DNA of 64,000 nt from JACKIP01 sp963710165 (GTDB lineage: Bacteria > Pseudomonadota > Alphaproteobacteria > Micavibrionales > Micavibrionaceae). The position numbers were made by a program, and so were the translations under genes. How positions within the stretch are numbered: position 1 is the first letter of the stretch; each line of letters begins with the position of its first letter. The notes beneath the pieces were generated by a model, which searched no databases, was not told the origin of the DNA, and saw nothing but the letters and a program-made list of their open reading frames with translations. Shown piece by piece: positions 1-8,770 of this stretch. The stretch covers positions 682,001 to 746,000 of the forward strand of contig CAVPYZ010000004.1 in assembly GCA_963710165.1 (NCBI GenBank), written 5' to 3'.

Positions 1-2
1 TG

Positions 3-449
3 CATAGTCATTTGGTTAGAACAAAACAAACGGCACAGCCAATTCTGGACTATTTAAATCTTGAAACAGTCGAAATTCCGAAGTGGGCAGAGCAAGATTA
101 TGGTGATTGGCAGGGGCAACCACATAGCAAAGTTAGACATTTGCGGGAGTCCGGGATTGATCCCGTTGGTGGCGAAGCAAATGTTCAATTCGAACGACGT
201 ATCTATGGCGCACTAAAACAGACATTATTGAATTATGATCGTCCGCTTATTGTATGTCATGGCGGATGTTTTAGGGCGCTATCACAAATATATGGTGGTA
301 AAATACGGGGTTCTCAAAATGCAACTCTTCACGAATTTGTGCCAAAAGAAACGCAACATAGTGGATTTCCATGGGATATATACACGTATAATTCTGAGAG
401 TTTAGAGAAAGAAATTCTGGAAGGATTTTACGAGGATTTGGTCACGTAA
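3..449 (+). CDS. Histidine phosphatase family protein, 5' end cut off by the window
   Basis: This is the C-terminal part of a phosphoglycerate-mutase-like histidine phosphatase. The frame is open to the left edge (His-Ser-His precedes Leu-Val-Arg-Thr), so the N-terminal RHG motif with the phosphorylated histidine lies outside the window. Visible family features are the SHLVRTKQTA segment after the first strand, the acidic segment EQDYGDWQGQ that supplies the catalytic Glu, and the second catalytic His in VCHGGCFRAL. The internal TTG at 12 is not the real start. The substrate cannot be told from sequence; members act on sugar phosphates, nucleotides or phosphoproteins. It converges on the mepK-like gene with a gap of 12 bases. 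Confidence 0.8.
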   Translation, partial: HSHLVRTKQTAQPILDYLNLETVEIPKWAEQDYGDWQGQPHSKVRHLRESGIDPVGGEANVQFERRIYGALKQTLLNYDRPLIVCHGGCFRALSQIYGGKIRGSQNATLHEFVPKETQHSGFPWDIYTYNSESLEKEILEGFYEDLVT

Positions 450-461
450 GAAGGTAAAGTC

Positions 462-1016
462 CTACCACGTGCGAACATCACCCGTATCAACGTGAATAAA
501 ATCACTGCGCGGATAGTAACCAACGCCGCCAACACCCAGATCAGTTGCAATCTTACGCAAACGGTTGGTTGAATAGCCCGGAATATGAAGGTCGGCAGCT
601 TTACCTTTCAAATGATATGATTTTTTCGCAACACCTGAGCTTGTTTTACGCAGCATATTATTGGTTTTCGGGCTGCGATAGCCGGATAAAATTTCAATCG
701 GTGTTGTCTGACGGCTACGAACTTGGATAGATGCGAGAATATCAATTAATTTAGGATCAATTGAACGAACATCATTGGTGCGAAAATCACGCATAAAACT
801 GTTAATTTTGCGGAGGGCGTCAGGAACATAGCGATTTCCTACGCGGTAAACGCCATGGAACTTTTCATTTGTATGCGCGTTTATAAGATGAACTTTGTAA
901 TGAGGAAGTGATAAACGACCCGCCATAGATGTTCCGGGAAGGGCAGTTATCAGACCACCCGCGGCGATACCTTTTAAAAGTGTTCTGCGGGACGCATTTT
1001 CTATGTCGTTATTCAT
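462..1016 (-). CDS. mepK: MepK/YcbK-like murein endopeptidase (DUF882, M15 fold)
   Basis: A 184-residue protein, close to the size of E. coli MepK (YcbK). It begins with a twin-arginine signal (SRRTLLKG at about residues 9-16, then a glycine/alanine-rich hydrophobic stretch ending SMAG), so it should act in the periplasm after Tat export. The M15-type zinc site is visible: His and Asp in SYHLKGKAADLHI and the last His in DFIHVDTG. In E. coli MepK hydrolyses the meso-DAP to meso-DAP (3-3) cross-links made by L,D-transpeptidases. Here it lies 95 bases downstream of an LdtD homologue on the same strand, the order found in E. coli (ycbB-ycbK). Function is inferred from family and neighbourhood. 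Confidence 0.85.
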   Translation of the reverse strand: MNNDIENASRRTLLKGIAAGGLITALPGTSMAGRLSLPHYKVHLINAHTNEKFHGVYRVGNRYVPDALRKINSFMRDFRTNDVRSIDPKLIDILASIQVRSRQTTPIEILSGYRSPKTNNMLRKTSSGVAKKSYHLKGKAADLHIPGYSTNRLRKIATDLGVGGVGYYPRSDFIHVDTGDVRTW

Positions 1017-1111
1017 GTCGAATTATCCGTTATATCAGTCGTTTTATGTTTGTGCTTTTTTCTAATGATATAGAAAAAGTATTAATGAAACTTAAGTATA
1101 TTATAAAATGC

Positions 1112-2719
1112 CTAGTTTATGTATGCAAGAGTCTGGTTAGTATTTTTAACCGAAAAATTATAAGCTGGCAATTTTTTGTGATTATATAACTGCGAAATCA
1201 TCAGCGTGTCCCACTCATAAGTATCCGGTCCATAGGTTAAACTTCCATCTTCATTAATCCATATGGTTAGATATAGCAGATAAACAGGAATGCGATTTTG
1301 TGCAGAAATATCAGTCATTTTGCCCTTTGCCAGCATACGCTGTGTGAAGGTTTCGTCCCAATTCGAATTATCCGATAAGATGAAGTTTGCAATGGCTTCG
1401 GGGTCTTTCATACGTACGCATCCTGAACTAACAGTTCGGTCCGATGATCTGAAATATTCAGGTGTGGATGTATCGTGAAGATAAATATTATACTGATTCG
1501 GCATCAGGATTCTGATCTGCCCGAGAGGGTTGGTCGGGCCCGGATTTTGCACCATCATATATTGTCCAACCGTTTTATCGGTAACAGTTGCCCAATTAAT
1601 AAGCGTTGGATCAACGCTGATCCAACCATCATCTGTCTTTTCTTTAATATCAATTCCCTTAGATATTAATGCTGTGGCATCTTTTTTCAATAAAGGAAGA
1701 TAGTCTTCCTTTTTAATTGTTTTTGGAACAGTCCATGTAGGATTATAACGTACGCCTGTAATCTCTGACGTGAAGCTAAGAGTGGGACGCTGTTTACGAC
1801 CAACAATGACGGGCATTTCATGCGCAATTGTGCCATTTTCTATCGCCCATAGCGTAGCTGAGGGAATATTGACCAAAATATATTTCTCAGGCTTTTGCGG
1901 GTCAAGCCAGCGCAGACGTTCCATATTTGCCAGTATCTGATGCACCTTATCACGCGGTGTTTTATTCATCAGGCGTAATGTTTGCGGTCCGACAATACCA
2001 TCGGCTTTCAAATTATTATTTTGTTGAAACCGAACAACTGCTTGGACAAGTTCATCATCATAAACATTTTTTTGCCAGTCCTCTGCGGGGACATTAAGAA
2101 ATTTTCTTAAAACCGGAACGAATTCTCTATGAGTTGAACCGGGGTGTAATGTTTTTGTTTGTGTTAAGATAAGGGGCGGACGCTCATCTTCAGGTTTTTG
2201 TAAAACCGCAACCAGTTCTTCTTTCAAACGTCCATATAAAGGGCCTTGTGGTTCTAAGCCGTCTAACAGGGATTGCATAGAAACATCTGATGCCGCTTGA
2301 TCCAATAGCCATTTTGTATCTATCGCGCGACGCCAATATTTTGCATTTTGCTCAATCAGGCTAGCATCAATCCGCATACCTGTCATATCTCGAACATAGC
2401 GCAGATAAGCATCACTGATCATCTGATCAAAGAAACGCGGCGCAACATTCTTATCACTATCAAGGTAATTTTTTATATCTTGCAGATGATAGTTGTCAGG
2501 CTTTAAACCATGTTGCCATGAATTTTCCAGATAGGTAATCAGCGTATCTGTATTACGGTTGGGATTACCGCGTCGATCAAGCCAAAGGGATGATATTGAT
2601 TGTGTATTATAATAATTATCAATCAGGGAATGGTACTTTAAACCGTCAATGGCATGTGCAGGAGCGCCGCCTGCATTGATCAAAAACAAACAGGAAACAG
2701 CAAGAATAAATTTTTTCAT
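1112..2719 (-). CDS. ldtD: L,D-transpeptidase, LdtD/YcbB type
   Basis: A 535-residue exported protein that should form 3-3 cross-links in peptidoglycan. It has a Sec signal peptide (MKKFILAVSCLFLINAGGAPAHA would be cleaved after AHA), a scaffold region, a peptidoglycan-binding domain at about residues 222-255 (AVVRFQQNNNLKADGIVG) and a YkuD catalytic domain. The catalytic motif is intact: HDTSTP at about residue 413 and SSGCVRMKDPE with the nucleophile Cys near 432. It is somewhat shorter than E. coli LdtD (615 residues). The next gene on the strand is the mepK-like endopeptidase that would cut the same bond, so the pair probably acts as synthase and hydrolase and may be one transcription unit. 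Confidence 0.9.
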   Translation of the reverse strand: MKKFILAVSCLFLINAGGAPAHAIDGLKYHSLIDNYYNTQSISSLWLDRRGNPNRNTDTLITYLENSWQHGLKPDNYHLQDIKNYLDSDKNVAPRFFDQMISDAYLRYVRDMTGMRIDASLIEQNAKYWRRAIDTKWLLDQAASDVSMQSLLDGLEPQGPLYGRLKEELVAVLQKPEDERPPLILTQTKTLHPGSTHREFVPVLRKFLNVPAEDWQKNVYDDELVQAVVRFQQNNNLKADGIVGPQTLRLMNKTPRDKVHQILANMERLRWLDPQKPEKYILVNIPSATLWAIENGTIAHEMPVIVGRKQRPTLSFTSEITGVRYNPTWTVPKTIKKEDYLPLLKKDATALISKGIDIKEKTDDGWISVDPTLINWATVTDKTVGQYMMVQNPGPTNPLGQIRILMPNQYNIYLHDTSTPEYFRSSDRTVSSGCVRMKDPEAIANFILSDNSNWDETFTQRMLAKGKMTDISAQNRIPVYLLYLTIWINEDGSLTYGPDTYEWDTLMISQLYNHKKLPAYNFSVKNTNQTLAYIN

Positions 2720-2762
2720 ATATCAAACTAACAAATTTTGTAATGTTCTTAAAGAAATAGCG

Positions 2763-4484
2763 TTACAAATCCATATAGGCAATGGTTTCTTTTTGACCAC
2801 CAGGGTGCGTCACCGCCCCTTTTTCCGCTGTACCGACCAATTGGGCGTATTTCCACAAGGCTCCCGATTGATAATTTGTCTCTCGCGGTTTCCAGTTTTT
2901 CTTGCGCTCGGCCAGTTCTGCGTCACTCAAATCAACATTCATCGTTCCGTTATCGGCGTCGATTGTGATCATATCACCATCATTTAATAAACCGATAGGG
3001 CCGCCAACTGCGGCTTCGGGACCAACGTGACCGATACAAAATCCGCGTGTCCCGCCAGAGAATCGCCCGTCTGTAATCAGGGCAACTTTACCGCCTGTGC
3101 CTTGACCATATAATGCGCCTGTGGTGGAGAGCATTTCTCGCATGCCGGGGCCGCCTTTGGGACCTTCATAACGAATGACGAGAACATCGCCTTCTTTATA
3201 ATCTCGGTCCATAACAGCTTGCAGGCAGTCTTCTTCGCTATCAAAACAGCGTGCGGGGCCTGTAAATTTCAATTCAGGTAATCCAGCAATTTTTACAATG
3301 GCGCCTTCGGGGCAAAGATTACCTTTCAATCCAACAACACCGCCTGTTGCGTGAATGGGTTTTTCCAGTGGGAAAACAACATCCTGATTTTCCGGGAATT
3401 TTACGTCACGATAATTCTCGCCAAGCGTTTTGCCGGTAACGGTAATGCAATCTTCATTCAGATAACCGCCCTTCATCAACTCCTTAATCACGACGCCAAC
3501 ACCGCCGATTTCATATAAATCTTTTGCAACATATTTTCCGCCGGGTTTCAGATTGGCAATATAGGGCACTTTTTTGAAAATATCGGCGACCATGTGAATG
3601 TCAAAATCAATGCCTGCTTCATGCGCGATAGCTGGCAGGTGAAGCGCAGCATTTGTTGAGCCGCCCGTTGCGGCAACAATCATCGCCGCATTTTCAAGCG
3701 ATTTCATCGTCACAATATCACGCGGACGGATATTTTTTTCGATCAGGTTCATAACGGTTTCGCCCGAGGCAAAACCATATTCATCACGACTTTCATAAAC
3801 AGCTGGCGCGCCCGCAGATTCGGGGAGCGCCAAGCCAATCGCCTCTGATACACAGGCCATCGTGTTTGCTGTAAACTGTCCGCCGCACGCGCCCGCACAA
3901 GGACAAGCAACAGATTCCATTTCTTTCAGATCAGCGTCACTGAATTCGCCCGTGGCGTGTTTGCCGACACCTTCGAAGACGTCAATAATTGTTACGTCTT
4001 CACCGCGAAAATTACCGGGTAGGATAGAACCGCCATACATAAAAACAGATGGGCAATTCAGTCGCACCATCACCATCATCATCCCCGGCAGGGACTTATC
4101 ACAGCCCGCTAATCCGACCAGTCCGTCATAACAATGACCACGCATGGTCAGCTCAACTGAATCCGCAATTGCCTCACGCGAGACAAGAGAAGAGCGCATC
4201 CCCTCATGCCCCATGGCAATACCGTCCGTAACAGTAATTGTGGTAAATTCGCGGGGCGTGCCGAATGCTTCTTTTACGCCGCGTTTAACCGATTGCGCCT
4301 GACGTTGTAGCATAATGTTACAAGGCGCTGCTTCGTTCCAGCAGGTGGCAACCCCCACCAAAGGCTGGGCAATTTCGGCATCGCCCAAATCCATCGCCCG
4401 CAACATCGCACGGTGCGGCGCAGATTTCGGGCCAATAGTGACGTGGCGAGAGGGGAGGGCGTCTTTATTCCATGTTTTTGTCAT
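2763..4484 (-). CDS. ilvD: Dihydroxy-acid dehydratase
   Basis: IlvD, 573 residues, full length. It dehydrates 2,3-dihydroxy-isovalerate and 2,3-dihydroxy-3-methylvalerate to the 2-oxo acids in valine, leucine and isoleucine synthesis in the cytoplasm. Family features are VATCWNEAAPCN near residue 45, GLAGCDKSLPGMMM near 120-135, and PCAGACGGQFTANTM near 195, whose cysteines bind the Fe-S cluster, plus the C-terminal DGRFSGGTRG and GPEAAVGGPI segments. It is a single gene, not in an ilv operon; leuA, which uses its valine-branch product, starts at the far right of the window. Confidence 0.96.
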   Translation of the reverse strand: MTKTWNKDALPSRHVTIGPKSAPHRAMLRAMDLGDAEIAQPLVGVATCWNEAAPCNIMLQRQAQSVKRGVKEAFGTPREFTTITVTDGIAMGHEGMRSSLVSREAIADSVELTMRGHCYDGLVGLAGCDKSLPGMMMVMVRLNCPSVFMYGGSILPGNFRGEDVTIIDVFEGVGKHATGEFSDADLKEMESVACPCAGACGGQFTANTMACVSEAIGLALPESAGAPAVYESRDEYGFASGETVMNLIEKNIRPRDIVTMKSLENAAMIVAATGGSTNAALHLPAIAHEAGIDFDIHMVADIFKKVPYIANLKPGGKYVAKDLYEIGGVGVVIKELMKGGYLNEDCITVTGKTLGENYRDVKFPENQDVVFPLEKPIHATGGVVGLKGNLCPEGAIVKIAGLPELKFTGPARCFDSEEDCLQAVMDRDYKEGDVLVIRYEGPKGGPGMREMLSTTGALYGQGTGGKVALITDGRFSGGTRGFCIGHVGPEAAVGGPIGLLNDGDMITIDADNGTMNVDLSDAELAERKKNWKPRETNYQSGALWKYAQLVGTAEKGAVTHPGGQKETIAYMDL

Positions 4485-4529
4485 GGATTGAATAAACTAT
4501 ATTATTTATGAGGATGCAATATCTAACGG

Positions 4530-4823
4530 TTAAAGCTTATATGTTGTTAAACGTGTTCCTTGATAATAACAAATGGCAAAACCGTCCAGATTTGTGAAAT
4601 CGTCAAAATCTTCTGCCAGTCTTTTGCATTCGCGTACATCTGTCGGGTGGCTCTCAAAATCAATTATAACTGTTTTAACGGTTTTAACGCCCTGAACAAA
4701 ATCATCCATCAAAATCACTACTTTATCGACAGGTGGCTGCTTTTTATTCTGCGCCATAGAGCTAGCGGGGAAGTGAAGTAGAAATGCAGTCATCATAATA
4801 ATGACGGTTAAAATTTTTCTCAT
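4530..4823 (-). CDS. Small exported protein of unknown function
   Basis: A 97-residue protein not recognised as any family. Residues 1-24 form a clear Sec signal peptide (MRKILTVIIMMTAFLLHFPA, then SSMA), leaving a mature protein of about 73 residues with two cysteines (CKRLAEDF and CYYQGTR) that could form a disulfide in the periplasm. It sits 45 bases upstream of ilvD on the same strand. No function can be assigned. Confidence 0.6.
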   Translation of the reverse strand: MRKILTVIIMMTAFLLHFPASSMAQNKKQPPVDKVVILMDDFVQGVKTVKTVIIDFESHPTDVRECKRLAEDFDDFTNLDGFAICYYQGTRLTTYKL

Positions 4824-4929
4824 GAAAACATCTTTCTGTTTTTCAAATCATAGCAGAAATCAGCGGCAAGGTTGAAATAATGTTGATGAAGCGTTATATT
4901 AGAAAAAAAAGAAACAGGGTGTAGTAAGA

Positions 4930-5122
4930 ATGAGTAGAGCATTTAACAAATTAGCAAAATTAAGCGCAATAGCGGGAATCCCCCTGATCGTTGCAACCAA
5001 TCAAGTGCCAGGTTCGTCCCCGGGTAGAGAGCGCAGCGAAAGTTTCTTATGCGGTTCAGATAAAACCCACGCCCCAATATCCAGCTTTTAAAAAGCGAGT
5101 TCAGTCTATAGAAACAGTTTGA
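4930..5122 (+). pseudogene. Possible small exported protein, frame apparently broken
   Basis: The stretch between the divergent gene at 4823 and lpxA holds no clear gene. An ATG at 4930 opens a frame of 53 codons (to 5091) starting MSRAFNKLAKLSAIAGIPLI, which looks like a signal peptide. After about 5000-5030 the neighbouring frame reads more like protein, ending VQIKPTPQYPAFKKRVQSIE and stopping at 5120-5122. This would fit one small gene with a one-base frame error, but there is no homology to support it, and the evidence is composition only. Confidence 0.25.
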
Positions 5123-5170
5123 AATAAAGAGTGACTTGAGAAAGTCCGGTTTGCGTTTCAATACTCTATT

Positions 5171-5962
5171 ATGACACAAATACATCCGACCGCCATTATT
5201 GATCCGAAATCCGAAATTGACGAAAGCTGTGAAATCGGCCCTTTCTGCGTGGTGGGGGCAAATGTAAAGCTTCATAAAAATGTTAAACTGGTTGGACATG
5301 TGATTGTGGACGGTCATACAACGATTGGGGCGAATACGACGATCCACCCCTTTGCCTCTATTGGCGGCGCACCGCAAGACCTGAAATATCATGGGGAGGC
5401 ATCCGAGCTTATTATCGGTGAGAATAATATGATTCGTGAGTATGTGACGATGAACCCCGGTACAGAAGATGGCGGCATGAAAACAGTCGTTGGAAATAAC
5501 AGTTTATTTATGATGAGCGCACATATCGCCCATGATTGCCATCTGGGTGATCATATTGTCATGGCAAATCACGCCACGTTAGCGGGGCATGTCACAGTTG
5601 GTGATCATGTCTGGTTCGGCGGGTTATCTGCCGTTCTTCAATATGTACGTATCGGCTCCTACGCCGTGATCGGCGGTATGGCGGGTGTTGAAAATGACGT
5701 TATTCCCTTTGGTCGTGTAAAAGGGGAGCGTGGATCACTCGCGGGATTAAACCTGATCCGTATGGAGCGTATGGGTCTTGATAAATCACAAATCAAAAAC
5801 CTTCAACGCGCCTTCAACATGATGTTCGGCGAAGAAGGCACAATGGACGGGCGTATCGAAGCCGTCGCCGAAGAATACGGCGAAAACGAACTAGTCGCCC
5901 AAATCGTTGAATTCGCGCGTACAAAAGAGAAATATCCTCTTTGCCAGCCATCGAAGAAATAG
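5171..5962 (+). CDS. lpxA: UDP-N-acetylglucosamine O-acyltransferase LpxA
   Basis: First enzyme of lipid A synthesis, moving a 3-hydroxyacyl chain from ACP to the 3-OH of UDP-GlcNAc in the cytoplasm. It is 263 residues, the usual length. The N-terminal two thirds are hexapeptide repeats of a left-handed beta helix (IHPTAIIDPKSEIDESCEIG, HVTVGDHVWFG), with the catalytic-histidine region AHIAHDCHLGDHI and NHATLAGH; the C-terminal helical region carries GLNLIRMERMG. lpxD and fabZ, often upstream in alphaproteobacteria, are absent, and a small membrane protein separates it from lpxI. Confidence 0.95.
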   Translation: MTQIHPTAIIDPKSEIDESCEIGPFCVVGANVKLHKNVKLVGHVIVDGHTTIGANTTIHPFASIGGAPQDLKYHGEASELIIGENNMIREYVTMNPGTEDGGMKTVVGNNSLFMMSAHIAHDCHLGDHIVMANHATLAGHVTVGDHVWFGGLSAVLQYVRIGSYAVIGGMAGVENDVIPFGRVKGERGSLAGLNLIRMERMGLDKSQIKNLQRAFNMMFGEEGTMDGRIEAVAEEYGENELVAQIVEFARTKEKYPLCQPSKK

Positions 5963-5976
5963 TACAAATATTCTAG

Positions 5977-6531
5977 ATGAATGATGATATGTACGACCCC
6001 AAATCCGAAGAACCTATGGTATTTGAGGTCGGTTATACAAAAGGATGTGAATTAAAATATCCGTTTAAATATTCTTTTCTGAGAGTTTTTTTTGTTGCTC
6101 CAATAATTGGAACATATACTTTCTTTTTTATATCATTACTCTCAATAACTTTTGTAGAAATACTTAAATTTTCGGGTGGCGATTTTACAAAAGCATTATT
6201 TTTTTTCTTATCAGCTCCAATTGCCTCTGTAATTCTAACATTTATAGCATGTATTTTCTTTGTGCCGCATCTCGCGATGTTCTTTATAGGTGTGCCTGCA
6301 ATTTTTATATTGCAAAAATTTAACTTACATAAATGGTATCATTATCTAATTGCGGGCGTGCTGTGTTGCTTTCCCTTGATTATATTATTGTTTCTTTACG
6401 GAAACATTTTTTTCGTTATAGAAAGTATAATAAATCCTTTTTTATTAGTCATTATTCCACCTATTGTGACCGCTCTCTCAACTTGGTACTTTATAAATAT
6501 TCGTAATCTAAAGAAATCTTTGAATGATTAA
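5977..6531 (+). CDS. Multi-pass membrane protein of unknown function
   Basis: 184 residues, about five or six hydrophobic segments (for example VAPIIGTYTFFFISLL, SAPIASVILTFIACIFFV, LIAGVLCCFPLIILLFLYG, NPFLLVIIPPIVTAL) after a short acidic N-terminus. Not recognised. It starts 14 bases after lpxA and its stop overlaps the start of lpxI by 8 bases, so it is probably co-transcribed and translationally coupled. Its bases are visibly more AT-rich than lpxA or lpxI, which may reflect Phe/Ile-rich membrane segments or later acquisition. Confidence 0.65.
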   Translation: MNDDMYDPKSEEPMVFEVGYTKGCELKYPFKYSFLRVFFVAPIIGTYTFFFISLLSITFVEILKFSGGDFTKALFFFLSAPIASVILTFIACIFFVPHLAMFFIGVPAIFILQKFNLHKWYHYLIAGVLCCFPLIILLFLYGNIFFVIESIINPFLLVIIPPIVTALSTWYFINIRNLKKSLND

Positions 6532-7363
6532 AAGTAACGTAATTAGACCCGATATTAAATCCCTAGGCATCATTGCTGGTGGTGGCAGCTTGCCGGAGCG
6601 GCTGTTACATGTTTGTGATCAGCGCGGGATTGAAGTATTTATGATCGGGTTGGAGGGGCAAACCAATCGTAATCTGATGGCGGGTCGAAAGCATCTTTGG
6701 ACAAGAGTCGGGGCTGCGGGGCAAATCATGCAAACCCTGAAATCTCATAACATTCGTGATATTGTTCTGATCGGCTCGGTCAGCCGCCCCAGTTTTTCCG
6801 AATTAAAGCCGGACTGGAAAACAGCGGGGTTTTTGATGAAAATTGGCTTAAAATCCCTTGGTGATGACGGTTTGCTTACTGCTATTCGCGGGTTGTTGGA
6901 GAAGGAAGGATTTACCGTCCACGGCGTGCAGGACTTTGCCGAAGACCTTCTTGCGCCCGTGGGCGCAATTGGAAAACATAGCCCGACAAAAGAAGACCAG
7001 CCAGATATTGATCGTGGTCTGGAAGTGGCGCGCGCGATTGGCGCCCTCGACGTTGGGCAGGCAGTTGTTATTCAGGAAGGTCTAGTTTTGGGTATGGAGG
7101 CCATAGAAGGCACAGACGCGCTGATCAACCGGTGTGGAGAGCTTAAACGCGGTGGGCGTGGCCCCATTCTGGTCAAGCTTTGTAAACCGCAACAGGACAT
7201 GAGCCTAGATATGCCGACCATTGGTCCGATGACCATTGAACATGCTGCCTTTCGCGGGTTTCGCGGTATTATCTTTCAGGCAAGTAAAACCCTGTTGATT
7301 GACCCCCAACAAGTTGCCGAAAGTGCCGATCAAGCAGATATGTTTGTTTATGGTGTGGAATAA
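6524..7363 (+). CDS. lpxI: UDP-2,3-diacylglucosamine diphosphatase LpxI
   Basis: 279 residues of the LpxI (DUF1009) family. It hydrolyses UDP-2,3-diacylglucosamine to lipid X and UMP, the step done by LpxH in gammaproteobacteria; LpxI was first characterised from Caulobacter. Recognition rests on LGIIAGGGSLPERLLHVC near the N-terminus, GSVSRPSFSELKPDW, and the C-terminal catalytic domain with DIDRGLEVARAIGALDVGQ, EGTDALI, GPILVKLCKPQQD and MPTIGPMTIEHA. Its ATG overlaps the upstream membrane-protein gene by 8 bases. lpxB, usually next, is not here. Confidence 0.93.
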   Translation: MIKSNVIRPDIKSLGIIAGGGSLPERLLHVCDQRGIEVFMIGLEGQTNRNLMAGRKHLWTRVGAAGQIMQTLKSHNIRDIVLIGSVSRPSFSELKPDWKTAGFLMKIGLKSLGDDGLLTAIRGLLEKEGFTVHGVQDFAEDLLAPVGAIGKHSPTKEDQPDIDRGLEVARAIGALDVGQAVVIQEGLVLGMEAIEGTDALINRCGELKRGGRGPILVKLCKPQQDMSLDMPTIGPMTIEHAAFRGFRGIIFQASKTLLIDPQQVAESADQADMFVYGVE

Positions 7364-7426
7364 ACTTGATTTCCTAGAATCAATTCGTTTATAAGACGTT
7401 TGTATTTATAAGATATGGAGATAAAC

Positions 7427-7732
7427 ATGGTATTTAGTACGAATTGGGGTCATGATGAAAGCAATTTGCAGGTTCATCAAGTTACACTCAGAATGAAAGC
7501 AGGCAGTGAATTAACAGACACTATGAAAACCGATTTTGGTCGCGCTTTGGGGATATTGGGTGTTTCAGTCGAACATGGCTCTTACGAAGTAGGGCAAGAT
7601 ATAGAAGAGTGCGAAGTATCAGGCACGTTGGTTGGCGTTCTTGGTGAACGAGCTGCGGTTTTAAGCCGTATTTTTGCAGAGACTTATGAAGTAAAAATGC
7701 GTCATGACAACGTCATTGAGTTGGTCGCTTAA
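7427..7732 (+). CDS. Small protein of unknown function
   Basis: I do not recognise this protein. An in-frame ATG at 7415 exists, but the GGAG of the ribosome binding site lies at 7417-7420, inside it, with good spacing for the ATG at 7427, so I take 7427 (101 residues, MVFSTNWGHDESN). It is soluble, without signal peptide or membrane segments. VTLRMKAGSELTDTMKTDFG and a later GVLGERAAVLSRIF suggest an alternating strand/helix fold. It sits between lpxI and hom on the same strand. Confidence 0.6.
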   Translation: MVFSTNWGHDESNLQVHQVTLRMKAGSELTDTMKTDFGRALGILGVSVEHGSYEVGQDIEECEVSGTLVGVLGERAAVLSRIFAETYEVKMRHDNVIELVA

Positions 7733-7774
7733 AAACTGCTTCGCATCATGGTCGGTTCACGCTAAAACATTCCT

Positions 7775-8770
7775 ATGACAGATTCATTTAAAATTGCGAT
7801 CGCCGGTCTTGGCACTGTCGGATGTGGTGTGATCGACATCATACAAAAACATCAGAAGTTACTTTTCGAACGTACGGGGCGTGCGATTGAAATTGTGGCT
7901 ATCAATGCCAGATCACAAAAGGATCGCGGTGTTGATCTGTCATCCTATCAATGGATTGAAAAGGCAACAGATTTGGCCTCTCTGGAAAATGTTGATTGTA
8001 TAATTGAACTAATCGGTGGTGAGGAAGGTGTAGCAAAGGACTTGGTCGAGGCGTCCTTGGCACATAAAAAGCATGTTGTCACAGCGAATAAAGCGCTGCT
8101 TGCGTATCACGGATATAACCTTGCCAAAATGGCTGAAAAGAATAACGTCGCACTTGCCTATGAAGCCGCGATTGCAGGTGGCATTCCGATTGTGAAGGCT
8201 TTAAGAGAAGGGCTTGCCGCGAATAATATTCAAGCGGTTTCGGGTATTTTAAACGGTACGTGTAATTATATTTTGTCGACAATGGAAGATACAGGGCGCG
8301 CATTTGACGACGTGTTATCAGAGGCGCAGGAAAAAGGGTTTGCCGAAACGCCGCCTGATCTGGATATTGACGGATATGACGCGGCGCATAAGTTATGCCT
8401 GTTATCTGCTCTGGCTTTTAGACGCAAACCCGACTTTGACGCGCTAGAGATTGAGGGCATTCGTGATGTGACATCTGCTGATATCATCAAAGCCAAAGAA
8501 AATGATCAAGTGATACGTTTGATTGGTAAAGCAACAAAAGATAAAGCTGTTTTAACACCTGAATATATATCCCTAAGATCACCACTTGCCTCGATTAAAG
8601 GTGCGCAGAACGCTGTTTTAATATCAGCAGATCCGGTCGGTGACATTTTCCTAACCGGCGCCGGCGCTGGCAGAGGCCCCACAGCATCTGCGGTGGTCGC
8701 AGATATAATTGATATCGCACGCGGGAATATACGCCCCGTTTTTGGCGTGCATACCAATTCTTTAGAATAA
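7775..8770 (+). CDS. hom: Homoserine dehydrogenase without ACT domain
   Basis: 331 residues. It reduces aspartate semialdehyde to homoserine with NAD(P)H, the branch point to threonine and methionine. The Rossmann motif GLGTVGCGV is at residues 11-19, the catalytic region VTANKALLA near 105, and EAAIAGGIPIVKALREGLAA, SGILNGTCNYILSTM and GFAETPPDLDIDGYDAAHK follow. The protein stops just after GAGAGRGPTASAVVADIIDI and the FGV segment, where most bacterial enzymes (about 430 residues) continue into a C-terminal ACT domain that senses threonine. No ACT-like frame follows in the next 200 bases, so the regulatory domain is missing. Confidence 0.92.
   Translation: MTDSFKIAIAGLGTVGCGVIDIIQKHQKLLFERTGRAIEIVAINARSQKDRGVDLSSYQWIEKATDLASLENVDCIIELIGGEEGVAKDLVEASLAHKKHVVTANKALLAYHGYNLAKMAEKNNVALAYEAAIAGGIPIVKALREGLAANNIQAVSGILNGTCNYILSTMEDTGRAFDDVLSEAQEKGFAETPPDLDIDGYDAAHKLCLLSALAFRRKPDFDALEIEGIRDVTSADIIKAKENDQVIRLIGKATKDKAVLTPEYISLRSPLASIKGAQNAVLISADPVGDIFLTGAGAGRGPTASAVVADIIDIARGNIRPVFGVHTNSLE

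Noticed and set aside
4943..5392. 149-codon minus-strand frame across the lpxA start
   Set aside because: It runs antisense to the well-supported lpxA and has Cys/Arg-rich composition without a family or ribosome binding site.
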